Source of the DNA: Legionellaceae bacterium
GTDB taxonomy: Bacteria; Pseudomonadota; Gammaproteobacteria; Legionellales; Legionellaceae
NCBI GenBank assembly: GCA_030695645.1
Contig: JAUYQG010000124.1
Span: forward strand, 1 to 32,254
Length of the DNA stretch: 32,254 nucleotides
Direction of reading: 5' to 3'
The translations under genes were made by a program, and so were the position numbers. The notes beneath the pieces were generated by a model that ran no database searches, was not told the DNA's origin, and saw only the letters and a list, made by a program, of their open reading frames with translations. Below are positions 5,579-14,700 of the stretch, one piece after another (position 1 is the first letter of the stretch; each line of letters begins with the position of its first letter).

Positions 5579-6715
5579 ATGGGCCAACAACAACAGCAAG
5601 GGCAAGGTGGTGATACCTCAATGGCACCTGCCTGGATCATGGCGCTGTTATTTCTCGCGTCATATGTCATTTGGCGATCAGCCAGTGAATACATTGTTTC
5701 TGTTGTTTTTTACTTTAATGTTCTACAAGGTAAGCTCATCAATCTTGTTGTTCACAGTAGTGAGTTAGATTCCAAAATATACCTGATGGAGACCTTAGAT
5801 CCTCGTACAGTGGAATGGGGTCAGTTAGTAGATTTTACCTATTATGTTGGGACCTTTGTCCGTTACCCGGTCATATTCGTTTTAGTTATTTTGTCCGGGA
5901 TCTTATATCGATCGGATGTGACGGTTCAATACCGCAAAACGCACAGTATGAAATCACTTAGCCAACAAGAGCAACATAATTGGCCTGCCATCATGCCCGT
6001 TATCTCACAAGATTTGGTGAGCATGGATATTAATGTCGGTCCTTGGGCCATGGCGTTAACACCGGTGGAGTTTTCGCGAAAATATAATCTGTTGAAAAAA
6101 AATGATATGTTGTTAGATGACTCATTACCAGGTCAAGAAATGACAGCTGGCTTACGTCGTGGTGATGCAAAACGCGTATTTACGTTACAATTAGGTCCAT
6201 CTTGGGAGGGGCATTTTGATCGCTGCCCATTGCATGTGCAAGCGTTAGCAGCTGTATTTATGGCACGCATGAATCGTGATAAAACGGCTGCCACGGAAAT
6301 TTTACAAGCACTGGATAAATCATTTGTACTCGGTAAACTGCATGCGCCAAGCGTACCCGGGACGTTGCAAAAATATCAACAGAGTGAGCTTGTGAAAGAG
6401 ATTTATTCACGCCACGCTTATCTCTTGACGGTATTGGCTTCATTATTAGAGGCGGCTCGACTGGACGGTGTTGTACCCAGCTCGGAATTTTTATGGTTAA
6501 AACCTACAGATAGACGTTTATGGTATATGATGAACTGCATCGGCAGACAAACGCCATATGCTGAGGTTGCTGGAGCGTTTGCTCATTGGCGTGCCGAAAA
6601 AGCAATGGGCCGTAGTTCGCGAGCTCCTATGATTGATGAAGCCATTAAAGCACTGGAAATTGCGATAAAAGAGGTAAAGCTGTCGCCAAAAGAATTACAG
6701 GGGCTACTGCCATGA
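5579..6715 (+). CDS. icmP: IcmP/DotM, coupling-complex inner-membrane protein
   Basis: DotM forms the type IV coupling complex with DotL, DotN, IcmS and IcmW, and its cytoplasmic domain takes part in recognising glutamate-rich (E-block) effectors. The 378 residues match the L. pneumophila length (about 376). Hydrophobic segments are at about 18-32, 38-52 and 90-112. The cytoplasmic domain contains the conserved QLGPSWEGHFDRCPLHVQALAAVF and the C-terminal RRLWYMMNCIGRQTPYAEVA. The N-terminus has a short Gln run (QQQQQGQG). The gene ends in a 4-base overlap with icmO, so the two are translationally coupled. Confidence 0.95.
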   Translation: MGQQQQQGQGGDTSMAPAWIMALLFLASYVIWRSASEYIVSVVFYFNVLQGKLINLVVHSSELDSKIYLMETLDPRTVEWGQLVDFTYYVGTFVRYPVIFVLVILSGILYRSDVTVQYRKTHSMKSLSQQEQHNWPAIMPVISQDLVSMDINVGPWAMALTPVEFSRKYNLLKKNDMLLDDSLPGQEMTAGLRRGDAKRVFTLQLGPSWEGHFDRCPLHVQALAAVFMARMNRDKTAATEILQALDKSFVLGKLHAPSVPGTLQKYQQSELVKEIYSRHAYLLTVLASLLEAARLDGVVPSSEFLWLKPTDRRLWYMMNCIGRQTPYAEVAGAFAHWRAEKAMGRSSRAPMIDEAIKALEIAIKEVKLSPKELQGLLP

Positions 6716-9045
6716 TGCGAGGTATTGATTCACGAAATGAAATTGACCCATCGCGACTGCTACGGGATACCCGATCGATAGGTCAGCGCATAGGTGACTT
6801 TTTCAGTCAACCGATGAATGTCACCATTGTTTTCTCATCATGTTGTGTTGTTATTTACTTCATGCCCGAATCAGCGTTACTTGCCTTATTACTTTGTTTG
6901 GCAACGTTTTGGTACACGATGACACGCAAGCATTTTCTTCCATTTAGATTACCGCAAATAGCAAAAACCCAAGATTTCAATGATTTAAAACCAGGCATTA
7001 AACTACCCTATATGGCGCGAGGCATTGCTTATTTTGGTAATGAAAAAAAGACGAATAAAGAACTGTGGTTTGCAAATGAAGATATGAGAACACATGTGCT
7101 TATTTTTGGTTCAACAGGTAGTGGTAAAACCGAAGCCTTGGTTTCAATTGCCTTCAATGCATTAGTCCAGGGTAGCGGGTTTATTTACGTGGATGGTAAA
7201 GGGGATAACTCGTTGTATGCCAAGGTTTTCTCTATGGTTCGCAGTATGGGACGTGAAGATGACCTATTGTTGATCAATTTCATGACGGGTGCGCGCGATA
7301 TTGTCGGTCCTCAGGAAAAACGCCTTTCGAATACATTAAATCCATTTTGCCAGGGCTCATCCAGTATGTTGACTCAGCTTGTGGTTAGTTTGATGGGCGA
7401 GTCAGCAGGTGGTGGTGATGGTGATATGTGGAAAGGTCGGGCGATAGCGTTTGTTGAGGCATTGATGCGTTTGTTGGTATACATGCGTGATGACGGAGCC
7501 ATTTTATTGGATGCTAACACGATACGAAATTATTTTGATCTAACACGCCTCGAATCGATTGTTATTGATAAAGTATTTCCTCGTGATGAGCAAGAGTCCG
7601 TTAATATTGATCAGATTCCGAAACTAGTAACCGACCCTTTGCGTAACTATTTGAATACATTACCGGGTTATAATAAAGAAAAAAAGGGTAAGCAGGTCTC
7701 ACAAGTACTCGAACAGCATGGTTTTATCACCATGCAGCTGGTACGAAGCTTTTCCTCGCTGGCAGATACTTACGGTCATATCATTCGTGTTAATTTAGCT
7801 GAAGTAGATTTTAAAGACGTGGTGTTGAATAGGCGAATTTTGGTGGTGTTATTACCTGCCTTAGAAAAGTCACCCGATGAGTTATCCAATCTGGGTAAGG
7901 TGATTGTTTCGTCTTTAAAAGCTATGATGGCGGCTGGTTTAGGTGAGGAGGTCGAGGGCGACTATCGTGATGTGATCGAGCGTAAACCTACCAACGCACC
8001 AACACCTTATATATGCATTTTGGATGAGTATGGCTACTATGCCGTGAAAGGATTTGCAGTTGTGCCAGCACAGGCACGGTCTTTAGGATTTTCAGCTATT
8101 TTTGCAGGACAGGATTTGCCAGCGTTCCAAAAAGCGTCGAAAGAAGAAGCGGCATCTATTGGTGCAAATACAAACATTAAAATTTGTATGAAACTGGAGG
8201 ATCCAACAGATACTTGGGATTTTTTCACGAAGACAGCGGGTGAGGCATACGTTACTAAAGTAGATTCGTTTCAAACCAAAGAAAACAGCATGTCCAATAG
8301 TTACATGGATACGAAAAGTTCGTCTTTTGAAAAGCGTGCACGCGTCGATTTACTTGATTTAAAAGATCAAACGGAAGGTGAAGCACATATTTTCTTTCGT
8401 TCGCAAATTGTTAGAGCCAGCATGTTTTATGCCGCGCCCAAGCCAGTTAAGCGCTTGAAAGTCAATCAATTTTTGAAAGTAGAGCCGCCACCGGATGATT
8501 ATTTAGTTAAGTTACAAAAACAATTGCAAAGCTTTCAGACGGTGCTTTCGGGTGATGAGCCAGGTATAAGCGGTGATGTAGAGAATGAAACGATTGCATT
8601 GGTGAGTAAGACCTTGCATGAATCGACGATCACCGAACCGATAGAGCGAAGTGTTTCGGTATTGTTAGCATTTCATAACATTAATGAGCCCGAAAAGGTT
8701 GAAGATCTTATCGAAGAAGAGGTACTTGGTGCGATAACAATTTTTACTAGGTTGCAACAACCATCCGGGTCACTTCCTGTTATGGTGAAAGATATCTCGC
8801 GATTTTCTGAAGCATTATTACCGATTAACGAAACGCGTAATAGCATGATTGCAATTGAGCGGTTGACCGGTGAAAAAGCAAGCTTGGCGGGTAATATAGC
8901 AAATGAAATAATAAAAGATTTTCAATCGGCAACGAATTACCCACCAGAAGAGCGAGATGTCGTTAGTTCTGAACACTTAACTGAACTTGTGCACTTACTT
9001 TCCGAAAAAATTAAGCGAGAACGAAATAGAGCGCAAGAATCATAA
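6712..9045 (+). CDS. icmO: IcmO/DotL, type IV coupling protein ATPase
   Basis: DotL is the VirD4/TraG-type hexameric ATPase that receives effectors and passes them to the Dot/Icm channel. The 777 residues are close to the L. pneumophila 783. Two hydrophobic segments (about 37-50 and 54-70) anchor it in the inner membrane. Walker A GSTGSGKT is at 133-140 and Walker B ICILDEYGYY has D438-E439. The conserved VDGKGDNSLYAKVFSMVRSMGR and IFAGQDLPAFQKASKEEA are present. The C-terminal region after about residue 590 is the part that binds DotN, IcmS/IcmW and LvgA in Legionella. The start overlaps the icmP stop by 4 bases (ATGA). Confidence 0.96.
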   Translation: MMRGIDSRNEIDPSRLLRDTRSIGQRIGDFFSQPMNVTIVFSSCCVVIYFMPESALLALLLCLATFWYTMTRKHFLPFRLPQIAKTQDFNDLKPGIKLPYMARGIAYFGNEKKTNKELWFANEDMRTHVLIFGSTGSGKTEALVSIAFNALVQGSGFIYVDGKGDNSLYAKVFSMVRSMGREDDLLLINFMTGARDIVGPQEKRLSNTLNPFCQGSSSMLTQLVVSLMGESAGGGDGDMWKGRAIAFVEALMRLLVYMRDDGAILLDANTIRNYFDLTRLESIVIDKVFPRDEQESVNIDQIPKLVTDPLRNYLNTLPGYNKEKKGKQVSQVLEQHGFITMQLVRSFSSLADTYGHIIRVNLAEVDFKDVVLNRRILVVLLPALEKSPDELSNLGKVIVSSLKAMMAAGLGEEVEGDYRDVIERKPTNAPTPYICILDEYGYYAVKGFAVVPAQARSLGFSAIFAGQDLPAFQKASKEEAASIGANTNIKICMKLEDPTDTWDFFTKTAGEAYVTKVDSFQTKENSMSNSYMDTKSSSFEKRARVDLLDLKDQTEGEAHIFFRSQIVRASMFYAAPKPVKRLKVNQFLKVEPPPDDYLVKLQKQLQSFQTVLSGDEPGISGDVENETIALVSKTLHESTITEPIERSVSVLLAFHNINEPEKVEDLIEEEVLGAITIFTRLQQPSGSLPVMVKDISRFSEALLPINETRNSMIAIERLTGEKASLAGNIANEIIKDFQSATNYPPEERDVVSSEHLTELVHLLSEKIKRERNRAQES

Positions 9046-9114
9046 GAAAGTGCTTGTAACTGAGCCTTCAGTATGGTTTGATTCTTAAATGGATTGTGGT
9101 GTTGATGGGGTTTA

Positions 9115-9657
9115 ATGGTGAGAGTTACCCTCCTTGTTTTAGTGTTATTAAGCCTTTTGGGATGCCATTCTTCACCCAAGAAATTGGTTATAGATGATGG
9201 GCCAACTCTTCCAACAGCGGTTGCAGGAGCTTCTGATCCATTTATCATTAAAATGCAAAATAAATTAGCAAAACAAGGTGTGCGTGTCATAACAATGGGA
9301 CAGATGTACCTAGTCAGTATACCTACACCACTCTTGTTTGCTGATCAATCGCCTGAGTTGAAGTGGAGTTCGTACAACTTGTTAAACGAAATTGTTTGTT
9401 ATTTGCAACAGTTTCGTAAAATTACTGTGCATATTAATGCCTATAGTAGTTGTTATCTTTCGGAGCAACGTACTCATGCTTTAACACTAGCACGGTCACG
9501 AATTATCGCTAATTACTTGTGGTCTCAAACTATTGAAACACGTATGGTATTTACACAAGGCATGGGGAATAATAAACCTATCGTTGCTTTTAGCAAATGT
9601 ACGGACTCCTCACCGAATTCGAGGATTGAGATCATATTTAGAAGGGCTGTTGCATGA
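9115..9657 (+). CDS. icmN: IcmN/DotK, OmpA-domain lipoprotein
   Basis: DotK is an outer-membrane-associated lipoprotein at the periphery of the Dot/Icm core. The 180 residues start with a lipoprotein signal (LLVLVLLSLLGC, lipid-anchor Cys17). An OmpA-like peptidoglycan-binding domain follows, seen in ITVHINAYSSCYLSEQRTHALTLARSRIIANYLW and the C-terminal SRIEIIFRR. L. pneumophila IcmN is of similar length (about 189). GATGGGG precedes the start. The stop overlaps the icmM start by 4 bases. The 69 bases after icmO show no other feature. Confidence 0.9.
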   Translation: MVRVTLLVLVLLSLLGCHSSPKKLVIDDGPTLPTAVAGASDPFIIKMQNKLAKQGVRVITMGQMYLVSIPTPLLFADQSPELKWSSYNLLNEIVCYLQQFRKITVHINAYSSCYLSEQRTHALTLARSRIIANYLWSQTIETRMVFTQGMGNNKPIVAFSKCTDSSPNSRIEIIFRRAVA

Positions 9658-9938
9658 GTCGCAAGGTATGGAATTTAATTAAACACTCCAAACGGTTTTA
9701 TGTGCGCTCATACCGCAAGATGGGCACTGTGCTTTTGGTGTCGGTGATAATTAATGTTTGTTTGGGGCTTGCTATATTTTATAACTACCTCAGACTTCCT
9801 GAACATGATTTTTATTCTACATACGGCGAAACACCACCTGTGGAATTAAAGGCAATGGAGCAGCCAAATTATGGTTCGGAACCGTTGTTGAGTACTGATA
9901 CGCATTTTGATAGTGACGCACGAGAAATACCGCAATGA
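9654..9938 (+). CDS. icmM: IcmM/DotJ, inner-membrane Dot/Icm protein
   Basis: DotJ forms a heterocomplex with DotI in the inner membrane, related in plan to conjugation TraM. The 94 residues equal the L. pneumophila length. The N-terminal basic segment (SRKVWNLIKHSKRFYVRSYRKM) precedes one membrane helix at about 24-44. A short polar periplasmic tail follows. The start overlaps the icmN stop by 4 bases, and icmL begins 10 bases after the stop. Its N-terminal plan mirrors IcmL, consistent with the known DotI/DotJ relationship. Confidence 0.9.
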   Translation: MSRKVWNLIKHSKRFYVRSYRKMGTVLLVSVIINVCLGLAIFYNYLRLPEHDFYSTYGETPPVELKAMEQPNYGSEPLLSTDTHFDSDAREIPQ

Positions 9939-9947
9939 GAGGATAGT

Positions 9948-10661
9948 ATGGTCGAAGAAACATCGATTCAAGATAAAAAAAATAATGGTGCTGTCATTGA
10001 AGAAGAGACAGTAATCGAACTTGCGGCGCCTGAAGATGCATTAGCCAATGTGGCGATGAGAAATAGTTTTTACCGTGATGGTCAACGAAAAATGATGACG
10101 GTATTATTAATTTCTATGGCTGGAAACTTTCTCTTAGCTTCTATCTTAGCTTATATTATAACCCATCCTCCCGCCCCTAAATATTTTGCCACAAGCATCA
10201 ATGGGAGAATAACGCCGCTGATTGCGATTGATTCGCCGAATCAATCGGATTCAGCGATATTGCAATGGGCAAATCAAGCGGCAATAGCAACGTTTTCATA
10301 TAATTTCGTGAACTATCGTTCTGAACTAGTAGCGGCCTCCGGATTTTTTACTGCAGAAGGGTGGGATCAATTTATTTCTGCGTTAGGAAGTTCAAACAAT
10401 TTGGACGCGGTAAAAGCCAAAAAATTAGTGGTGTCTGCTGTGGCTACGAGTGCGCCTGTTATCTTACAAAAAGGTGTATTGAATGGACGTTACGCATGGC
10501 GAATACAAATGCCTATACTAGTGACCTATCAGAGTGCTAGTGAATTTTCACAGCAAAATCTAAATGTGACCATGTTAGTTTCTCGTGTTGATACTTTGAA
10601 CTCACCAAGGGGAATAGGTATCGCGCAATTTGTTTCGGCACCGGCTGGTGGAACGAGCTAA
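9948..10661 (+). CDS. icmL: IcmL/DotI, inner-membrane Dot/Icm protein
   Basis: DotI is an essential inner-membrane component with a VirB8/TraM-like periplasmic domain. The 237 residues (about 212 in L. pneumophila) have an acidic cytoplasmic N-terminus longer than usual, the conserved VAMRNSFYRDGQRKMM block, one membrane helix at about 49-71 and a periplasmic domain with ILQWANQAAIATFSYNFVNYRSEL. GAGAGGA precedes the ATG. The last base of the stop codon is the first base of the icmK start, so the genes are coupled. Confidence 0.94.
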   Translation: MVEETSIQDKKNNGAVIEEETVIELAAPEDALANVAMRNSFYRDGQRKMMTVLLISMAGNFLLASILAYIITHPPAPKYFATSINGRITPLIAIDSPNQSDSAILQWANQAAIATFSYNFVNYRSELVAASGFFTAEGWDQFISALGSSNNLDAVKAKKLVVSAVATSAPVILQKGVLNGRYAWRIQMPILVTYQSASEFSQQNLNVTMLVSRVDTLNSPRGIGIAQFVSAPAGGTS

Positions 10662-11794
10662 TGATGACTCTAAAAAAAGTAAAATTATTCTCTCTTTCTG
10701 TGCTTCTGAACATGGGTGTCATGCTGCCTCTTAGCACGGTGCATGCAGCAGATGATCCGGGGTCAGCCAAACAAGCGTTGGAGCAACTGCGTATGCTTCA
10801 AAAGCGCTTGTCATCCGATTCCTCAAAGAAAACAAGTCCGTCAAATATAAAAGAATCAGATGCGCATGTAACTCAGAAAGACGAAAAAGCGAAAGCAGTT
10901 GAAAAGTCAAAGGAAGCAGCAGAAGAACGACGAGATAGATTAGCTGCTCAATCACGTGCAAGTAGCGAACAAAATTTAACTCCGGGTGAGCTGGATATTG
11001 TTGATGAGAGTGACAATAATAAAATAGTTGATACGATGGCATTTAAGGGTATAGAACGGCAATTATTCCCTTTAGATCCTGATAAAATTAAAACATTGAG
11101 ACAATTGTATAATAAAACCGAGTTTGCAAAAACCCTACCCGCTGATACGCCTCCTAAGCCAATGGCGACTTCACAGTTTATCAATTTATCGCCTGGTTCA
11201 ACACCGCCTGTAATCCGTCTTTCACAAGGGTTTGTTTCATCACTTGTTTTTCTTGATTCAACCGGTGCGCCATGGCCCATTAGCGCGTATGATTTAGGTG
11301 ATCCCGCATCGTTTAATATACAATGGGATAAAACCAGCAATACCCTGATGATTCAATCAACGAAATTGTATACATACGGTAATTTAGCCGTGCGTTTGCG
11401 CGGGTTAAACACACCGGTTATGTTGACGCTGATTCCTGGTCAAAAAGCGGTGGATTATCGAGTGGATTTGCGAGTACAGGGTTATGGGCCTAATGCAAAA
11501 AGTATGCCTATGGAGGAAGGGCTCCCACCGTCGGCTAGCGATGTGCTCTTGCACGTACTTGATGGCGTTCCTCCCGCTGGGAGTACTCGACTCACAATCA
11601 GCGGCGGTGATGCGCGGGCTTGGTTACTTGAAAATAAAATGTTTGTGAGAACGAATTTAACGATATTATCTCCAGGATGGATTGGGAGTATGACGAGTGC
11701 AGATGGGATGCATGCTTATGAGATGCAAAAATCACCTGTTTTGTTGGTTTCCTGGCATGGTAAAGTCATGCAGCTTAAGGTAGAAGGGTTATAA
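10661..11794 (+). CDS. icmK: IcmK/DotH, outer-membrane core-complex protein
   Basis: DotH forms part of the outer-membrane core complex of Dot/Icm with DotC, DotD and DotG, in a VirB9-like role. The 377 residues (about 360 in L. pneumophila) begin with a Sec signal peptide (KLFSLSVLLNMGVMLPLSTVHA, cleavage expected near residue 29). A charged Lys/Glu-rich linker at about 50-110 follows. The beta-rich C-terminal domain has PPVIRLSQGFVSSLVFLDSTGAPWPI and the NTLMIQSTKLYTYGNLAVRLRGL strands. The start overlaps the icmL stop by one base; a second ATG lies at 10664. icmE follows after 4 bases. Confidence 0.94.
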   Translation: MMTLKKVKLFSLSVLLNMGVMLPLSTVHAADDPGSAKQALEQLRMLQKRLSSDSSKKTSPSNIKESDAHVTQKDEKAKAVEKSKEAAEERRDRLAAQSRASSEQNLTPGELDIVDESDNNKIVDTMAFKGIERQLFPLDPDKIKTLRQLYNKTEFAKTLPADTPPKPMATSQFINLSPGSTPPVIRLSQGFVSSLVFLDSTGAPWPISAYDLGDPASFNIQWDKTSNTLMIQSTKLYTYGNLAVRLRGLNTPVMLTLIPGQKAVDYRVDLRVQGYGPNAKSMPMEEGLPPSASDVLLHVLDGVPPAGSTRLTISGGDARAWLLENKMFVRTNLTILSPGWIGSMTSADGMHAYEMQKSPVLLVSWHGKVMQLKVEGL

Positions 11795-11798
11795 CGAA

Positions 11799-14700
11799 AT
11801 GGCCGGTAAAAAAGAGAATATAAAGGCACTGTTTTCAAATACTCGTTCGCGAATCATTATTGTATTTACGGTAATTATGATTCTGGCAACGGTTGTTATT
11901 GGATTTGTGAAATTTAATAAGTCAATGGGTCCGCTTGGAGGCTCATCTGGTGCGGCCACTTCACCAGGGGGAATTAAGTCTATACCTGGAGCTTTGGATC
12001 AAACGGCTCAATATTCTGCCCTACAATCACAACAAAATACGGAACAGGCAGAGCAGGCAGTGGCAAAGGGGACGAGCTCTATACCCACAATTATTCGCTC
12101 ACAAGCTTTTGGTGAGGGTGTTGAGTCGGTTGGTGCGACTGGGGGGCAGGGCAGTGTTGGCTTTGTGACGCTAGCTCGAGACAATATCACGGGACCTCAA
12201 AGCACGTTGTGGTTTCAAAATTTAAAAGATACATTTTGCAGTAAAGAAAGTATTGATAAAGCAGTGAATCAAAATAATGCGTCCATGAGTGATTTACGCT
12301 TAGCCTGTACCTGCGAGCAATTAAAAAATGCTGGGTATAATCTGGTTGATTTGAAGTCAATATGCGAATGCAGTGAGTTACGTATCATAGGATTTGGTAT
12401 AAGACAATTCAAGGCAGCAGGTTTCCCTGCTGATGAGCTCAGGGCTTGTGGATTTGTTGCGTGTGAAGAGCACGCTGCTGGATTTACTGCTATAGAGATG
12501 AAAAACGCTGGGTATTCTGATGGTGAATTAAAGGGCGCCGGTTTTACCGATCGGGATATTGCTTTGGCTGGTGGATTACCAGATGGAGTAAGTATTCAAG
12601 ACGTGCAAAATGCAGGATGTACTGTTGAGAACTTAAAACGACTCCGTGCATCGGGTGTGACAGCGGCAGCTATTCGACGAATCAGTGGTTGTACGGCAGC
12701 ACAATTGATGGCGGCAGGTTTTAATGCCTCTGAACTGAAAAACGCGGGATTTTCAGCGGCGGAACTCAAAGACGCAGGGTTTACTGCGGAACAGTTAAAA
12801 GCAGCCGGTTATAACGCACGAGATCTTTTAAATGCAGGGTTTACACCCGATCAACTCTCCGCCACAGGCTTTTCAGAAGCCGATATTAGTGCGGCTGAAG
12901 CGATGCTACCAATCGGTTTTACCAGTAAGGATGTTAGCGCAGCCGGCTGCAGTCCTGAGGCATTAAAACGCGAACGATTGGCCGGCGTGAGTGCGGCGAT
13001 GATTAAGAAAAATGCTCATTGTACTGCTGAGCAATTAAGACAAGGTGGTTTTACTACGAATGATTTACAGAGAGCTGGATTTTCTCCGACAGAATTGGCG
13101 GGTGTGGATGGTTTGAGTGATAGTGAAATTCGTGCGGCTGGTTGTGATGTTGAAAAAATCAAAGTGCTAGCTGCAAAAGGAGTATCAGCAAAACGTATCC
13201 ATGATATGAATGGATGTGGGGCTGATGTGTTGAAACAAGCAGGTTTTGATTCCGATTCTCTACTAGATGCCGGATTTTCACCTAAGGAATTAATTGCCGC
13301 AGGATTTGCCACGGAAGCATTTGATGATGAGGCATTACGTAAAGTAGGTTGTGATCCTGCAAAATTAAAAGCACTTTTTGCACAAGGTGTGTCGGCAAAG
13401 CGAATTCATGCTGTGAATGGATGTAGTGCGGCAGCATTGAAACAAGCCGGTTTTGATGCGGCATCATTAATGAAAGCTGGGTTTACTCCGAGTGAATTGC
13501 TTGCAGCAGGCTTTACGCCAAATGATTTGGCTAAAGCGTCGGCGTCTTTAGCCTCCCAATCATTAGAGGACGGTGAAATTCGTGCGGCTGGTTGTGATGT
13601 TGAAAAAATTAAAGTGCTAGCTGCAAAAGGAATATCAGCAAAACGTATCCATGATTTGAATGGGTGTGGGGCTGATGTGCTTAAAAAGGCAGGTTTTGAT
13701 GCGAAATCATTACTTGATGCCGGCTTTACACCTCAGCAATTGCTAGCAGCTGGTTTTGCGCAAGAGTCTTTTGATGACAATGCATTACGTAAAGTAGGTT
13801 GTGATCCTGCAAAATTAAAAGCACTTTTCGCACAAGGGGTGTCTGCAAAGCGAATTCATGATATGAATGGATGTTCTGCTGATGCGTTAAAAAAAGCAGG
13901 TTTTGATATCAAAGCATTGGCAGAGGCTGGATTCACTCCGACAGAGTTACTTGCAGCAGGATTTACTCCCGATGAACTAAAAAAAGCTGGTCTTGCTTTA
14001 ACCCCCGCGGGTATTGTTGCTGCCGGGCGAACAGCAGGATGTACTGAAGCATCACTAAAGGCTGCACGAGCCATGGGGGTTTCTGCAGCGACCATCAAAC
14101 AGACCCTGGGATGTAGTGCCGATGCCTTAAAACAAGCGGGGTTTTCGGCAGCTGAATTAAAAGAGGCTGGATATACTGCTGCTGAATTAAAAAATGCAGG
14201 ATTTAGCGCCAATGACTTGAAACTTGCAGGATACAGTGCAAAGGACTTACGTGCTGCAGGATTTAGTGCCTCTGAGTTGAAAGCGGCTGGATTTGATGCA
14301 AAATCATTACATGATGCCGGATTTTCAGCTGAATCATTAAAAGAGGCCGGATTTACTGCAGAACAACTAAAAACAGCAGGATATAGTGCGTCAGACTTGA
14401 AAAATGCAGGATTGACAGCAGACGAGCTGCACAAGGCAGGGTACTCAGCAAACGATTTAAAAGATGCCGGTTTTAGCGTAGTCCAATTAAAAAATGCGAA
14501 ATATACTGCTGATGAAATAGCAGCAGCGGGTGTAACATCACAAGATTCCGCACTAGCCGGCCTGGAATCGGTATCACCACTACAACCAGAGCAATCTAAT
14601 CTTACCACGATTCCTTCGATTACGGGGAATACTGTATCTGCTAAAGACCAAGCAAATCTACAAGCTGAAAATGCCAAGCATCTGCAGGAAATTATGAAGC

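Noticed and set aside
12300-14540. Regular repeats that might suggest a CRISPR array
   Set aside because: The repeats have a period of about 30 bases, are in frame, vary at wobble positions and translate to AGFxxxELKx units of DotG. There are no unique spacers.
13856-14677. A 273-codon open frame on the minus strand inside icmE
   Set aside because: It is antisense to the decapeptide repeats of IcmE, and its repetitive content is the mirror of those repeats. The plus-strand frame is a full, conserved DotG, so this is a shadow.
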